Source of the DNA: Gammaproteobacteria bacterium
GTDB taxonomy: Bacteria > Pseudomonadota > Gammaproteobacteria > Steroidobacterales > GCA-2729495
Direction: 5' to 3'
DNA: 6,617 bases
Assembly (NCBI GenBank): GCA_023150055.1
Contig: JAKLLP010000124.1
Location: 1 to 6,617 of the forward strand
Both the position numbers and the translations under genes were made by a program. The notes below the pieces were generated by a model. That model saw nothing but the letters and a program-made list of their open reading frames with translations. It was not told the origin of the DNA and made no database searches. Shown here in pieces: positions 1 through 5,013 of this stretch; the first letter of the stretch is position 1; every line of letters begins with the position of its first letter.

Positions 1-279
1 CGCATCCCGGCCGACGACGACAACCGCGGCAACCTCGTCATGGGTGCCGCCCCGCAGATCCGGCCGCTGAGCGAGCGGGATCACTGGATCGCGCACGAGG
101 TGGGGCCGGTGCTGCGCGAACGCGGAGTGCTGTTCGCCGGCATCGACGTCATCGGCAATTACCTCACCGAGGTCAACGTCACCAGCCCCACCGGCATCCG
201 CGAACTCCAGAAGTACGGTGGCGTGGATCTCGCAGCGCGGTTCCTCGATGTGGTGGAAGATCAGGTTCGAGCCCGCTGA
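1..279 (+). CDS. gshB: Glutathione synthetase, C-terminal part (5' end outside window)
   Basis: GshB is a cytoplasmic ATP-grasp ligase that joins gamma-glutamylcysteine and glycine to make glutathione. The open frame enters from the left edge and ends at TGA 277-279, giving 92 residues of the C-terminal domain. The stretch RGNL (residues 9-12), PLSERD (22-27) and especially the metal- and ATP-binding segment TEVNVTSPTGIRE align well with E. coli GshB (TEINVTSPTCIRE), including the conserved Glu and Asn. The Arg of the flexible catalytic loop (NRGNL) is kept, but the second half of that loop, normally LAAGGRGEP, reads LVMGAAPQI here. ATG 40-42 is an internal Met of this domain, not a start. 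The apbE-like frame opens before this gene ends, so the two are probably co-transcribed. Identification is firm; whether the unusual loop affects activity is unknown. Confidence 0.93.
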   Translation, partial: RIPADDDNRGNLVMGAAPQIRPLSERDHWIAHEVGPVLRERGVLFAGIDVIGNYLTEVNVTSPTGIRELQKYGGVDLAARFLDVVEDQVRAR

Positions 280-1309
280 ACGGCCTGGTGCGGCAGCGGC
301 CCAGGGCTGTGCATGGCTGCGGCGCCTGGTCCTCTTGTGCCTTGCCCTGCCTCTCGGCGCCTGCGATCTCGCCCCCGAACCGCAGCGGCGGGTCATCCCG
401 ATGTTCGGTACCATCGCCCAGGTCGAGATACTCGACCCGGACGCCGAGCGTGCCGGGCGCGCGCTCGATGCGATCGAGGCGCTCTACCGCGAGCTCGACC
501 GGGACTGGCGCAGTTTCGGCGACGGCGAGCTCGGCCGGGTCAACGCGGCCCTGCTCGCCGGGAAGCCGGCGCCGCTGTCGGCACGACTGGAGGAGCTGGT
601 CCGCCGGGCGCTCGAGTTCCAGGCGCTGAGCGATGGTCTCTTCGAACCGCGACTTGGGCAACTCGGCGCGTTATGGGGTTTCCAGGACATGGCCCACCGC
701 GCGCGGCGGGTGCCTCCTGAGTACGTGGCCATCGCAGCCCTGCGGGAACGCAGCATCGGGCAGGCAGTACTCCACCTGCACGATCACTCGATCTCGAGCG
801 CTGCGCCCGTGTCGCTCGATCTCAACGCCCTGGCAGAAGGTGCCGCGCTGCGCGCCGGTGCGGCCCTGCTTGCAGACCTCGGGGTCCGTTCTGCGCTGAT
901 CGACACCGGCGGCGATGTGCTCGTTCTCGGTCGCCGCGGCGACCGGCCCTGGCGCATCGGCATCCGCAGGCCGGGCACGACCGATGTGCTCGGCAACGTC
1001 GCGCTGCAACCCGGTGAAGCCATCGCCTCGTCGGGCAGCTACGAACACCGCTATGGCCCCGATGGCCAATACCACCACATACTCGACCCGCGGACCGGGC
1101 GACCTTCGCGGGGCAGCATCGGCGCCACGGTCATCTCGGCAGACCCCGAACGTGCCGACGCCGCAGCCACAGTGCTGGTCGTCGCGGAGCCGGGACGTTT
1201 CGAGGAAATGACCCGCCGGATGCAGGTCGAGTATGCGCTGGTGGTTGACCAGCACGGCGCCGTGCGGGCAACCGCGGCAATGCGCCGGCGGCTCGGCTGG
1301 GATGATTGA
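248..1309 (+). CDS. apbE: ApbE-family FAD:protein FMN transferase, predicted lipoprotein
   Basis: ApbE enzymes cleave FAD and attach FMN covalently to Thr or Ser of target flavoproteins such as NQR/RNF subunits, outside the cytoplasmic membrane. The N-terminus has a basic-hydrophobic signal (LRRLVLLCLALPLGAC) with lipobox LGAC; the lipidated Cys would be residue 39 from ATG 248. Family motifs follow in order: MFGT, SDGLFEP..GALWGF, LDLNALAEG, IDTGGDVLVLG, IASSGSYEHRY, YHHILDPRTG (His277, Asp280) and the metal-site motif ADAAAT. Length 353 aa is normal. The start is uncertain: the frame is open from GTG 218, and ATG 248 lies inside gshB, giving a long N-region; neither has a good ribosome binding site. 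An ATG at 313-315 sits exactly before the signal peptide but in another frame. No target flavoprotein is in view. Function is assigned from family motifs. Confidence 0.88.
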   Translation: MWWKIRFEPAERPGAAAAQGCAWLRRLVLLCLALPLGACDLAPEPQRRVIPMFGTIAQVEILDPDAERAGRALDAIEALYRELDRDWRSFGDGELGRVNAALLAGKPAPLSARLEELVRRALEFQALSDGLFEPRLGQLGALWGFQDMAHRARRVPPEYVAIAALRERSIGQAVLHLHDHSISSAAPVSLDLNALAEGAALRAGAALLADLGVRSALIDTGGDVLVLGRRGDRPWRIGIRRPGTTDVLGNVALQPGEAIASSGSYEHRYGPDGQYHHILDPRTGRPSRGSIGATVISADPERADAAATVLVVAEPGRFEEMTRRMQVEYALVVDQHGAVRATAAMRRRLGWDD

Positions 1310-1396
1310 ACGATCGCGGTGGCCAACTCGCGCTGATGCTGGTCCCGGTGGCGGAGAATTATGTGACGGGCTGCCGCCGCCCTCACGAGGCACACG

Positions 1397-1402
1397 TATA
1401 AT
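1397..1402 (+). promoter_or_regulatory. Possible -10 box upstream of the tonB-like gene
   Basis: A perfect TATAAT lies in the 145-nt gap between apbE and the tonB-like gene, 52 nt before its GTG start. No good -35 hexamer is seen at the right distance (the sequence there is CCGCCG-like), so the site rests on the -10 match and on its position in the only sizeable gap of the plus-strand run. If used, it would start transcription near 1409 and drive tonB, algH, ruvX and the pyrK-like gene separately from gshB-apbE. Confidence 0.4.
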
Positions 1403-1454
1403 CGACATGGCGTCTGATGCCGAGCCGGGGCAGCCGGCCTGGGAGTGATCGGGA

Positions 1455-2405
1455 GTGTTTCGCAGCCGGGCGACCCAACGCCACAGCGACAGCCAGGCGA
1501 TGCTCGCATGGACCGGTGCCTGGTCAGAAGCCGCCGCGCACGACCGGCTGTCCTCGACGCTTTTTCTCGCCGCGTTGTTCCATGGCATCCTGATCCTCGG
1601 CGTAACCTTCACGGCCGCAATGCCGGTGAAGACCCCGCCCGCCACCTCGCTCGAAGTGGTCCTGGTAACCGGCGACCATAAGGACATGGTCGCCCCGCTC
1701 AAGCCGTCGCTGATTGCCGAACAGAACCTGCTCGGTCGCGGTAATGCGCCGCTCACCGCGCGGCTGCGCACCGCGTTACCGCAGGCGGCCGACCTCGCGC
1801 TGCCGGGACCCGACCAGCCGGGTGCGATCGCCGAGCCACGACCGGTCGGCACACCGGCTCCCTCGCTGTCGCGGCTTACCGCTGCCGCGCGCGACCGCGA
1901 GGCACTGCGGCCCGGGGAGAGCGGCGTTCCAGCCGAGCAGATCGCCCAGTCCAGTCGCCTGCAAGGCGAGGCCAACGACCCGGAACTGCTCGCCGAAGCG
2001 GACACGGTCAATGAGATTCCCGACAGCAACCCGCGCGAGCTGGTCGTCAGCGCGAGCACGCGCGAATCCCGCATCGCGGGGTATCTGAACGCCTGGAAGA
2101 CGCGGGTCGAGCGCATCGGAACACTGAATTTCCCGCGCAGCGCCGAACTCGCCCGGATCCACAGCTACCCGGTGCTGGAGGTCGCCATCAGCGCCAACGG
2201 CGAGTTGAAGGAGGTTGTCGTGCGCAGCTCCTCCGGCCACCGCCTGCTCGATCAGGCTGCCATGGATATCCTGCGGATGGCCGCGCCCTTCGAACCCTTC
2301 CCGCAGCGCTTGCGCGATGACTATGACGTGCTGCGATTTGCCTATGAATGGCATTTCGGGGGTGGCAAAGGCACCGGGCGCGTATCGCAGGTCTCGGGAA
2401 CGTGA
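1455..2405 (+). CDS. tonB: TonB-family energy transducer, TonB3-like
   Basis: TonB proteins span the inner membrane and pass proton-motive energy from ExbB/ExbD to outer-membrane partners. This 316-aa protein has a short cytoplasmic N-terminus, one membrane segment at about residues 33-55 (FLAALFHGILILGV, with a His in the helix), a long polar periplasmic linker, and a C-terminal TonB domain from about residue 205: YLNAWKTRVERIGTLNFP, the HSYPVLEVAIS strand and LLDQAAMDILRMAAPFEPFP. This resembles P. aeruginosa TonB3, encoded in the same place between gshB and yqgE and reported to be needed for normal twitching and pilus assembly. The GTG start at 1455 has GGGAG at 1441-1445, nine bases upstream; ATG 1500 is an alternative that keeps the membrane helix. 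The stop TGA abuts the algH ATG. A pilus role here is inferred from synteny and the nearby pilU genes; no exbB/exbD is visible. Confidence 0.88.
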   Translation: MFRSRATQRHSDSQAMLAWTGAWSEAAAHDRLSSTLFLAALFHGILILGVTFTAAMPVKTPPATSLEVVLVTGDHKDMVAPLKPSLIAEQNLLGRGNAPLTARLRTALPQAADLALPGPDQPGAIAEPRPVGTPAPSLSRLTAAARDREALRPGESGVPAEQIAQSSRLQGEANDPELLAEADTVNEIPDSNPRELVVSASTRESRIAGYLNAWKTRVERIGTLNFPRSAELARIHSYPVLEVAISANGELKEVVVRSSSGHRLLDQAAMDILRMAAPFEPFPQRLRDDYDVLRFAYEWHFGGGKGTGRVSQVSGT

Positions 2406-2952
2406 ATGACTGACATCACCTACCTGACGGGCCACCTGCTGATCGCCATGCCGGCCATGGCTGATCCGAACTTCACTCTGCGAGCACAATGACAACGGCG
2501 CGCTCGGCATCGTGATCAACCGCCCCCTGCAGATGGACCTCGGTGACGTGTTCGAGCAACTGTCGCTCACCGCAGCCGACGAGGATCTGAACAAGCAGCT
2601 CGTGCTGCGCGGTGGCCCCGTCCAGACCGAGCGGGGTTTCGTACTGCATGAGCCCTGTCAGGGCTGGGACTCGACCGTCGAGGTGAGCGATACAGTGCAC
2701 CTGACCACCTCCCAGGACATCCTGACCGCGATGGCGGAGGGTAATGGACCGAAACGGGCGCTGATGGCCCTCGGCTACGCCGGCTGGGGCGCCGGACAAC
2801 TGGAGATGGAAATCAGCGCCAACGCCTGGCTCAGCGTGCCGGCTGACCCTGCCATCGTCTTCGACACGCCCTTCGAAAGCCGCTGGGCGGCCGCCGCGGG
2901 GCTGCTCGGCATCAACCTCGCCACGATCAGTCCTGACGCGGGCCACGCCTGA
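2406..2952 (+). pseudogene. algH: AlgH/YqgE family protein, frameshifted by a short deletion
   Basis: AlgH/YqgE (DUF179) is a conserved small cytoplasmic protein of uncertain function, usually encoded beside ruvX. From ATG 2406, directly after the tonB stop and with GGGAA at 2396-2400, the reading MTDITYLTGHLLIAMPAMADPNF matches the family N-terminus but soon hits TGA 2490-2492. The family sequence resumes in the next frame from TGC 2479 (CEHNDNGALGIVINRPL) and continues to TGA 2950-2952 with GGPVQTERGFVLHEP, TTSQDIL, ALGYAGWGAGQLE and NAWL intact. Between Phe and Cys only 4 nt remain, where E. coli YqgE has seven residues (21 nt), so about 17 nt are missing. Restoring them gives 187 residues, the E. 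coli YqgE length. GTG 2512 is the Val of IVINRP, not a true start. Either a real inactivating deletion or a sequence error. Confidence 0.85.
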
Positions 2953-2979
2953 CATTTCAGACCCCCAGGGCCTCATAAT
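2949..2979 (+). promoter_or_regulatory. Possible promoter just upstream of ruvX
   Basis: CTGACA (2949-2954, 5/6 match to TTGACA) overlaps the algH stop, and CATAAT (2974-2979, 5/6 match to TATAAT) follows after 19 nt, slightly longer than ideal. The ruvX ATG begins only 8 nt after the -10 box, so a transcript from here would be nearly leaderless. No Shine-Dalgarno sequence is seen before ruvX, which fits that reading but does not prove it. Confidence 0.35.
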
Positions 2980-2987
2980 CGCTGCCG

Positions 2988-3422
2988 ATGGTGAGTCGCG
3001 CCCTCGTCTTCGACTTTGGCACCCGCAGGATCGGCGTGGCATCGGCCAACCGCCAGGCGCAGACGACGACGGCGCTTGCGACGCTGCAGGCACGCGACGG
3101 CCTTCCCGACTGGCGCGAAATCGCCCAGCTGATCCGCGACTGGCAACCCGAAGCGCTGGTCATCGGACTACCCCGCAACACGGATGGCAGCGAGTCGGAC
3201 ATGACCGCCCGGGCACGCGCCTTCGGCGGCTGGCTTGCAGAGCATTCCGGTCTCGGCGTGCAGGAAATCGACGAACGCTTCACGTCCACGGAGGCCGAAG
3301 CGCTGCTGCGCGACCAGCGCCGTGACGGCAGCCGTTCACGGCGTGTGCGACCCGGGGACATCGATCGCATGGCCGCCGAACTGATCGCCCAGACCTGGCT
3401 GCGATCGGGTCCGGTACCATAG
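2988..3422 (+). CDS. ruvX: Holliday junction resolvase-like protein RuvX/YqgF
   Basis: YqgF/RuvX proteins have an RNase H-like fold and are described as putative Holliday junction resolvases; in E. coli YqgF has also been linked to 16S rRNA 5' maturation. The 144-aa product has the family pattern: VFDFGTRRIGVA at the N-terminus with catalytic Asp9, VIGLPRNTDG (residues 58-67), DERFTSTEAE with Glu96, and DIDRMAAELI near the C-terminus with Asp126. All three acidic metal-binding positions are therefore present, and length matches E. coli YqgF (138 aa). It follows algH as in many gammaproteobacteria. GTG 2991 is an alternative start one codon later. There is no clear ribosome binding site; a promoter-like sequence ends 8 nt before the ATG. 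The pyrK-like gene starts 4 nt after the stop. Confidence 0.92.
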   Translation: MVSRALVFDFGTRRIGVASANRQAQTTTALATLQARDGLPDWREIAQLIRDWQPEALVIGLPRNTDGSESDMTARARAFGGWLAEHSGLGVQEIDERFTSTEAEALLRDQRRDGSRSRRVRPGDIDRMAAELIAQTWLRSGPVP

Positions 3423-3426
3423 CCGC

Positions 3427-4323
3427 ATGGATCGCAGCCACCGCGGAACGATTTTCCTGGAAGAGGCCCGCGTGGACGCCATCCGCGCGTTTCCGGGCGA
3501 GCAATACATCCTGCGGCTGTACGCGCCCCAGTGTGCCGTGCGGGCCCAGCCCGGCAGCTTCGTCCACCTGCAATGCGCACCGGAAATTCCCATGCGACGG
3601 CCGCTGTCGATCCGGGCCACAGACCCGGACAGCGGCTGGCTCGAGGTATTGTTCAAGGTCGTCGGGGAGGGCCTGCACGCGCTGGCGACCCGCCAGCCCG
3701 GCGACCGGCTGAGCGTGCTTGGGCCAATCGGCAATGGCTTCAGGCCCGATCCGGCCAGGCCCCGGGCGGTGCTGATCGGCGGTGGGGTCGGAATGCCACC
3801 CCTGCAGTTCCTGGCAAGCCGCATGGCGACAGCCGTGGCCGAGGGCTGGCAGCCGATCGTATTCTTCGGCTCGGAGATCCCGTTCCCCTTCCGGCCAGGG
3901 CACAGCGGCGCTGCATTGCACGGCATAGACCACCGCATAGACGCCTGCGACCCGGAGATGGAAGCGCTGGGTATCCCGTCCCGCCTCGCGTCACTGGCGG
4001 GTTTCGGCGGCTGCTATCCCGGATACGTGACGGGACTGGTCGGCGAATGGCTCGGGGCCATGCACCAGAACGATCTGAGCGAGGTGGCCATCTACGCCTG
4101 CGGACCGGCACCCATGCTGCGCGCGGCAGCAGCGCTGGCGCGCGATTTCGCCGTGCCCGGGCAGCTCTGCCTCGAGGAATACATGGCCTGCGGCGTCGGC
4201 GGCTGCGCCGGCTGTGCTGTCCGGATCGCGACGGATCGTGGCCCGGCCATGAAGCGGGTGTGTGTCGATGGCCCGGTCTTCGATGCTCGCGCGGTCCATC
4301 CGGAGCTGTTCACCGCGGCATGA
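3427..4323 (+). CDS. pyrK: PyrK-like electron transfer subunit (FAD, NAD, [2Fe-2S])
   Basis: PyrK is the electron-transfer subunit of class 1B dihydroorotate dehydrogenase, passing electrons from the PyrD FMN through [2Fe-2S] and FAD to NAD+. The 298-aa product shows the ferredoxin-reductase layout: an N-terminal FAD-binding barrel with RRPLSI (residues 57-62), a nucleotide-binding GGGVGMPPL (118-126), YACGPAPML (223-231), and a C-terminal cluster motif LEEYMACGVGGCAGC...KRVCVDGPVF. The four Cys ligands are 255, 260, 263 and 279 (C-X4-C-X2-C-X15-C), as in PyrK. It is somewhat longer than typical PyrK (about 260 aa). It starts 4 nt after ruvX, without a clear ribosome binding site, and a terminator-like hairpin follows. 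No pyrD, pyrB or pyrC is in view, and gammaproteobacteria usually have the quinone-linked class 2 PyrD, so its partner is unknown. Family membership is clear; the physiological acceptor is not. Confidence 0.85.
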   Translation: MDRSHRGTIFLEEARVDAIRAFPGEQYILRLYAPQCAVRAQPGSFVHLQCAPEIPMRRPLSIRATDPDSGWLEVLFKVVGEGLHALATRQPGDRLSVLGPIGNGFRPDPARPRAVLIGGGVGMPPLQFLASRMATAVAEGWQPIVFFGSEIPFPFRPGHSGAALHGIDHRIDACDPEMEALGIPSRLASLAGFGGCYPGYVTGLVGEWLGAMHQNDLSEVAIYACGPAPMLRAAAALARDFAVPGQLCLEEYMACGVGGCAGCAVRIATDRGPAMKRVCVDGPVFDARAVHPELFTAA

Positions 4324-4324
4324 G

Positions 4325-4342
4325 CCTGCCGGGGCAGGTTTT
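4325..4342 (+). terminator. Putative intrinsic terminator after the pyrK-like gene
   Basis: One base after the pyrK-like stop, CCTGCC (4325-4330) and GGCAGG (4333-4338) form a perfect GC-rich hairpin, best drawn as a 5-bp stem with a CGGG loop, followed by TTTT (4339-4342). The stem and T-run are short, but the placement directly at the end of the plus-strand run is what a terminator requires. Confidence 0.55.
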
Positions 4343-4366
4343 CGGGGTCCCCTTGGTCGCTTCGGT

Positions 4367-4394
4367 TTGCCACCGGTCCTGCCGGCGGTATACG
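4367..4394 (+). promoter_or_regulatory. Possible promoter upstream of the inverted-repeat element
   Basis: TTGCCA (4367-4372, 5/6 match to TTGACA) is followed after 16 nt by TATACG (4389-4394, 4/6 match to TATAAT). It lies after the terminator of the plus-strand run and about 24 nt before the structured element at 4418-4546, so it could start an independent small RNA near 4401. The -10 match is weak and no plus-strand T-run terminator is visible after the element. Confidence 0.25.
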
Positions 4395-4417
4395 TGATTC
4401 ACAGTCCACCTGAGCTC

Positions 4418-4546
4418 TGCCGGCAGATCAGGTTGCGTCGGGACGCTTACTGCGGCCGTCCATGGCCTGCGTGCGCTCGAGTTCCGCCGCGCTCCGCTCC
4501 TGCTGCGCGCGGCTCCACACGCCCTCCGCAACCTGATCTGCCAGCA
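4418..4546. repeat. 129-bp structured element with 20-nt terminal inverted repeats
   Basis: The arms 4418-4437 and 4527-4546 are reverse complements at 19 of 20 positions; the inner 16 (4422-4437, 4527-4542) are perfect. Between them are two more hairpins: GGCC 4454-4457 with 4464-4467 around a 6-nt loop (extendable by a GC pair on each side of a bulge), and GCCGCGC 4486-4492 with GCGCGGC 4507-4513 around a 14-nt loop. As RNA this would fold as a long closing helix with a two-hairpin multibranch junction, on either strand. Read on the minus strand, both loops contain GGA. It could be a small-RNA gene, a short palindromic mobile repeat, or a non-autonomous transposon remnant. I see no convincing target-site duplication. 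It matches no family I can name. Confidence 0.6.
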
Positions 4547-4568
4547 AGCCCTCGCAGCGTCCGCTCTG

Positions 4569-4598
4569 AAAAACCGCCTACCACCGCGGCGCGGGCGG
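4569..4598 (-). terminator. Possible minus-strand intrinsic terminator for the pilU genes
   Basis: On the minus strand CCGCC (4598-4594) and GGCGG (4578-4574) can pair around a 15-nt GC-rich loop and are followed at once by TTTTT (4573-4569). The stem is short and the loop long, and the site is about 300 nt beyond the end of the second pilU gene, so it is only a candidate for the end of the pilU transcript. Confidence 0.35.
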
Positions 4599-4676
4599 CG
4601 CGAAATCCAGAGCTTTGCGTTTCGTGGCCGGCCGCAGGCGATGTGTCCGGGGAGGCCGGGTGGCGATGGGATCGGG

Positions 4677-4725
4677 GCAGGCCGGCATTCCCGCAGGTGC
4701 GAGGCACCGCAGGGTGCCGGCCTGC
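4677..4725. repeat. Strong nested palindrome, 11-bp perfect stem
   Basis: GCAGGCCGGCA (4677-4687) and TGCCGGCCTGC (4715-4725) are perfectly complementary, and inside them GGTGC (4696-4700) pairs with GCACC (4704-4708) around a GAG loop. Neither strand has a T-run after it, so it is not a standard terminator. It resembles the size and placement of extragenic palindromes (REP-like), but no REP family is recognised. Confidence 0.65.
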
Positions 4726-4757
4726 AGGCCGAGTGTTCTGCCATGCATTGCTACAGG

Positions 4758-4797
4758 GACCGGCCGGTGGCCGGACTCATTCGCCGGGAGGCCGGTC
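4758..4797. repeat. Second GGCCGG palindrome, 8-bp perfect stem
   Basis: GACCGGCC (4758-4765) and GGCCGGTC (4790-4797) are perfectly complementary around a 24-nt loop. It lies 32 nt from the nested palindrome at 4677-4725 and shares its GGCCGG core, so the two may be a pair of related extragenic palindromes. High local GC makes short chance palindromes more likely, which lowers confidence. Confidence 0.5.
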
Positions 4798-4899
4798 ACA
4801 TCCGGCGCAACACCAGACGCCGCCCGCACGCAGCCGCCCACAGGCCCGGTGGAAACGCGGAGCTATGAAGGATAAAGACGGAGCGCCAGGCTACAGTCC

Positions 4900-5013
4900 T
4901 TACCCGAAGTGGATCTGCGCCTCGAGGTTCGTGCGCGAGTCGGCATTGGCGAGCGCCTCCTCCATGGGAATTCGGCCCGCCTTGTACAGCGCGAGCAGCG
5001 ACTGATCGAAGGT
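4900..5013 (-). other. Orphaned 3' tail of the second pilU-like gene
   Basis: Beyond the amber codon at 5014-5016 the same minus-strand frame continues for 37 sense codons, TFDQSLLALYKAGRIPMEEA and then LANADSRTNLEAQIHFG, to TAA at 4902-4900. This matches the C-terminal end of the neighbouring PilU (TFDQDLFALYERGAISYEEA, ADSKNELRL) and of PilU proteins in general, and shows no other lesion. It therefore belongs to the gene upstream and would be translated only by readthrough or if the stop is an error. With it the protein would be 361 residues. Confidence 0.85.

Larger units (their letters stand above)
4324..4899. other. Convergent intergenic region, gene-free but rich in inverted repeats
   Basis: This 576-base gap separates the plus-strand pyrK-like gene from the minus-strand pilU genes. 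All six frames give only GC-driven open stretches with biased Arg/Ala/Gly/Pro composition, no recognisable motif and no ribosome binding site. I see no tRNA, tmRNA or RNase P RNA signature. It contains several inverted repeats listed separately, and GGCCGG recurs about six times between 4626 and 4796. In relatives with the gshB-tonB-algH-ruvX order, pyrimidine genes (pyrR, pyrB, pyrC) commonly follow ruvX; I see no remnant of them here. Confidence 0.7.

Noticed and set aside
671..2116. 481-codon minus-strand open frame across apbE and the tonB-like gene
   Set aside because: It is antisense to two well-supported genes, crosses their junction, and has low-complexity Ser/Arg/Ala composition with no recognised domain.
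4418..4546. Integron attC site, because of the GGTTGCG...CGCAACC inverted arms
   Set aside because: The order of the core motifs is reversed relative to attC (which begins RYYYAAC and ends GTTRRRY), and there is no integrase or cassette array.
4447..4841. Small minus-strand open frames (86-87 codons) in the gap as possible small proteins
   Set aside because: Two frames overlap each other over the palindromes, composition is GC-driven, and no start has a Shine-Dalgarno sequence.
4262..5005. 247-codon plus-strand open frame spanning the intergenic gap
   Set aside because: It starts inside the pyrK-like gene in another frame, ends inside the pilU tail, is rich in Arg/Pro/Ala and shows no motif or ribosome binding site.
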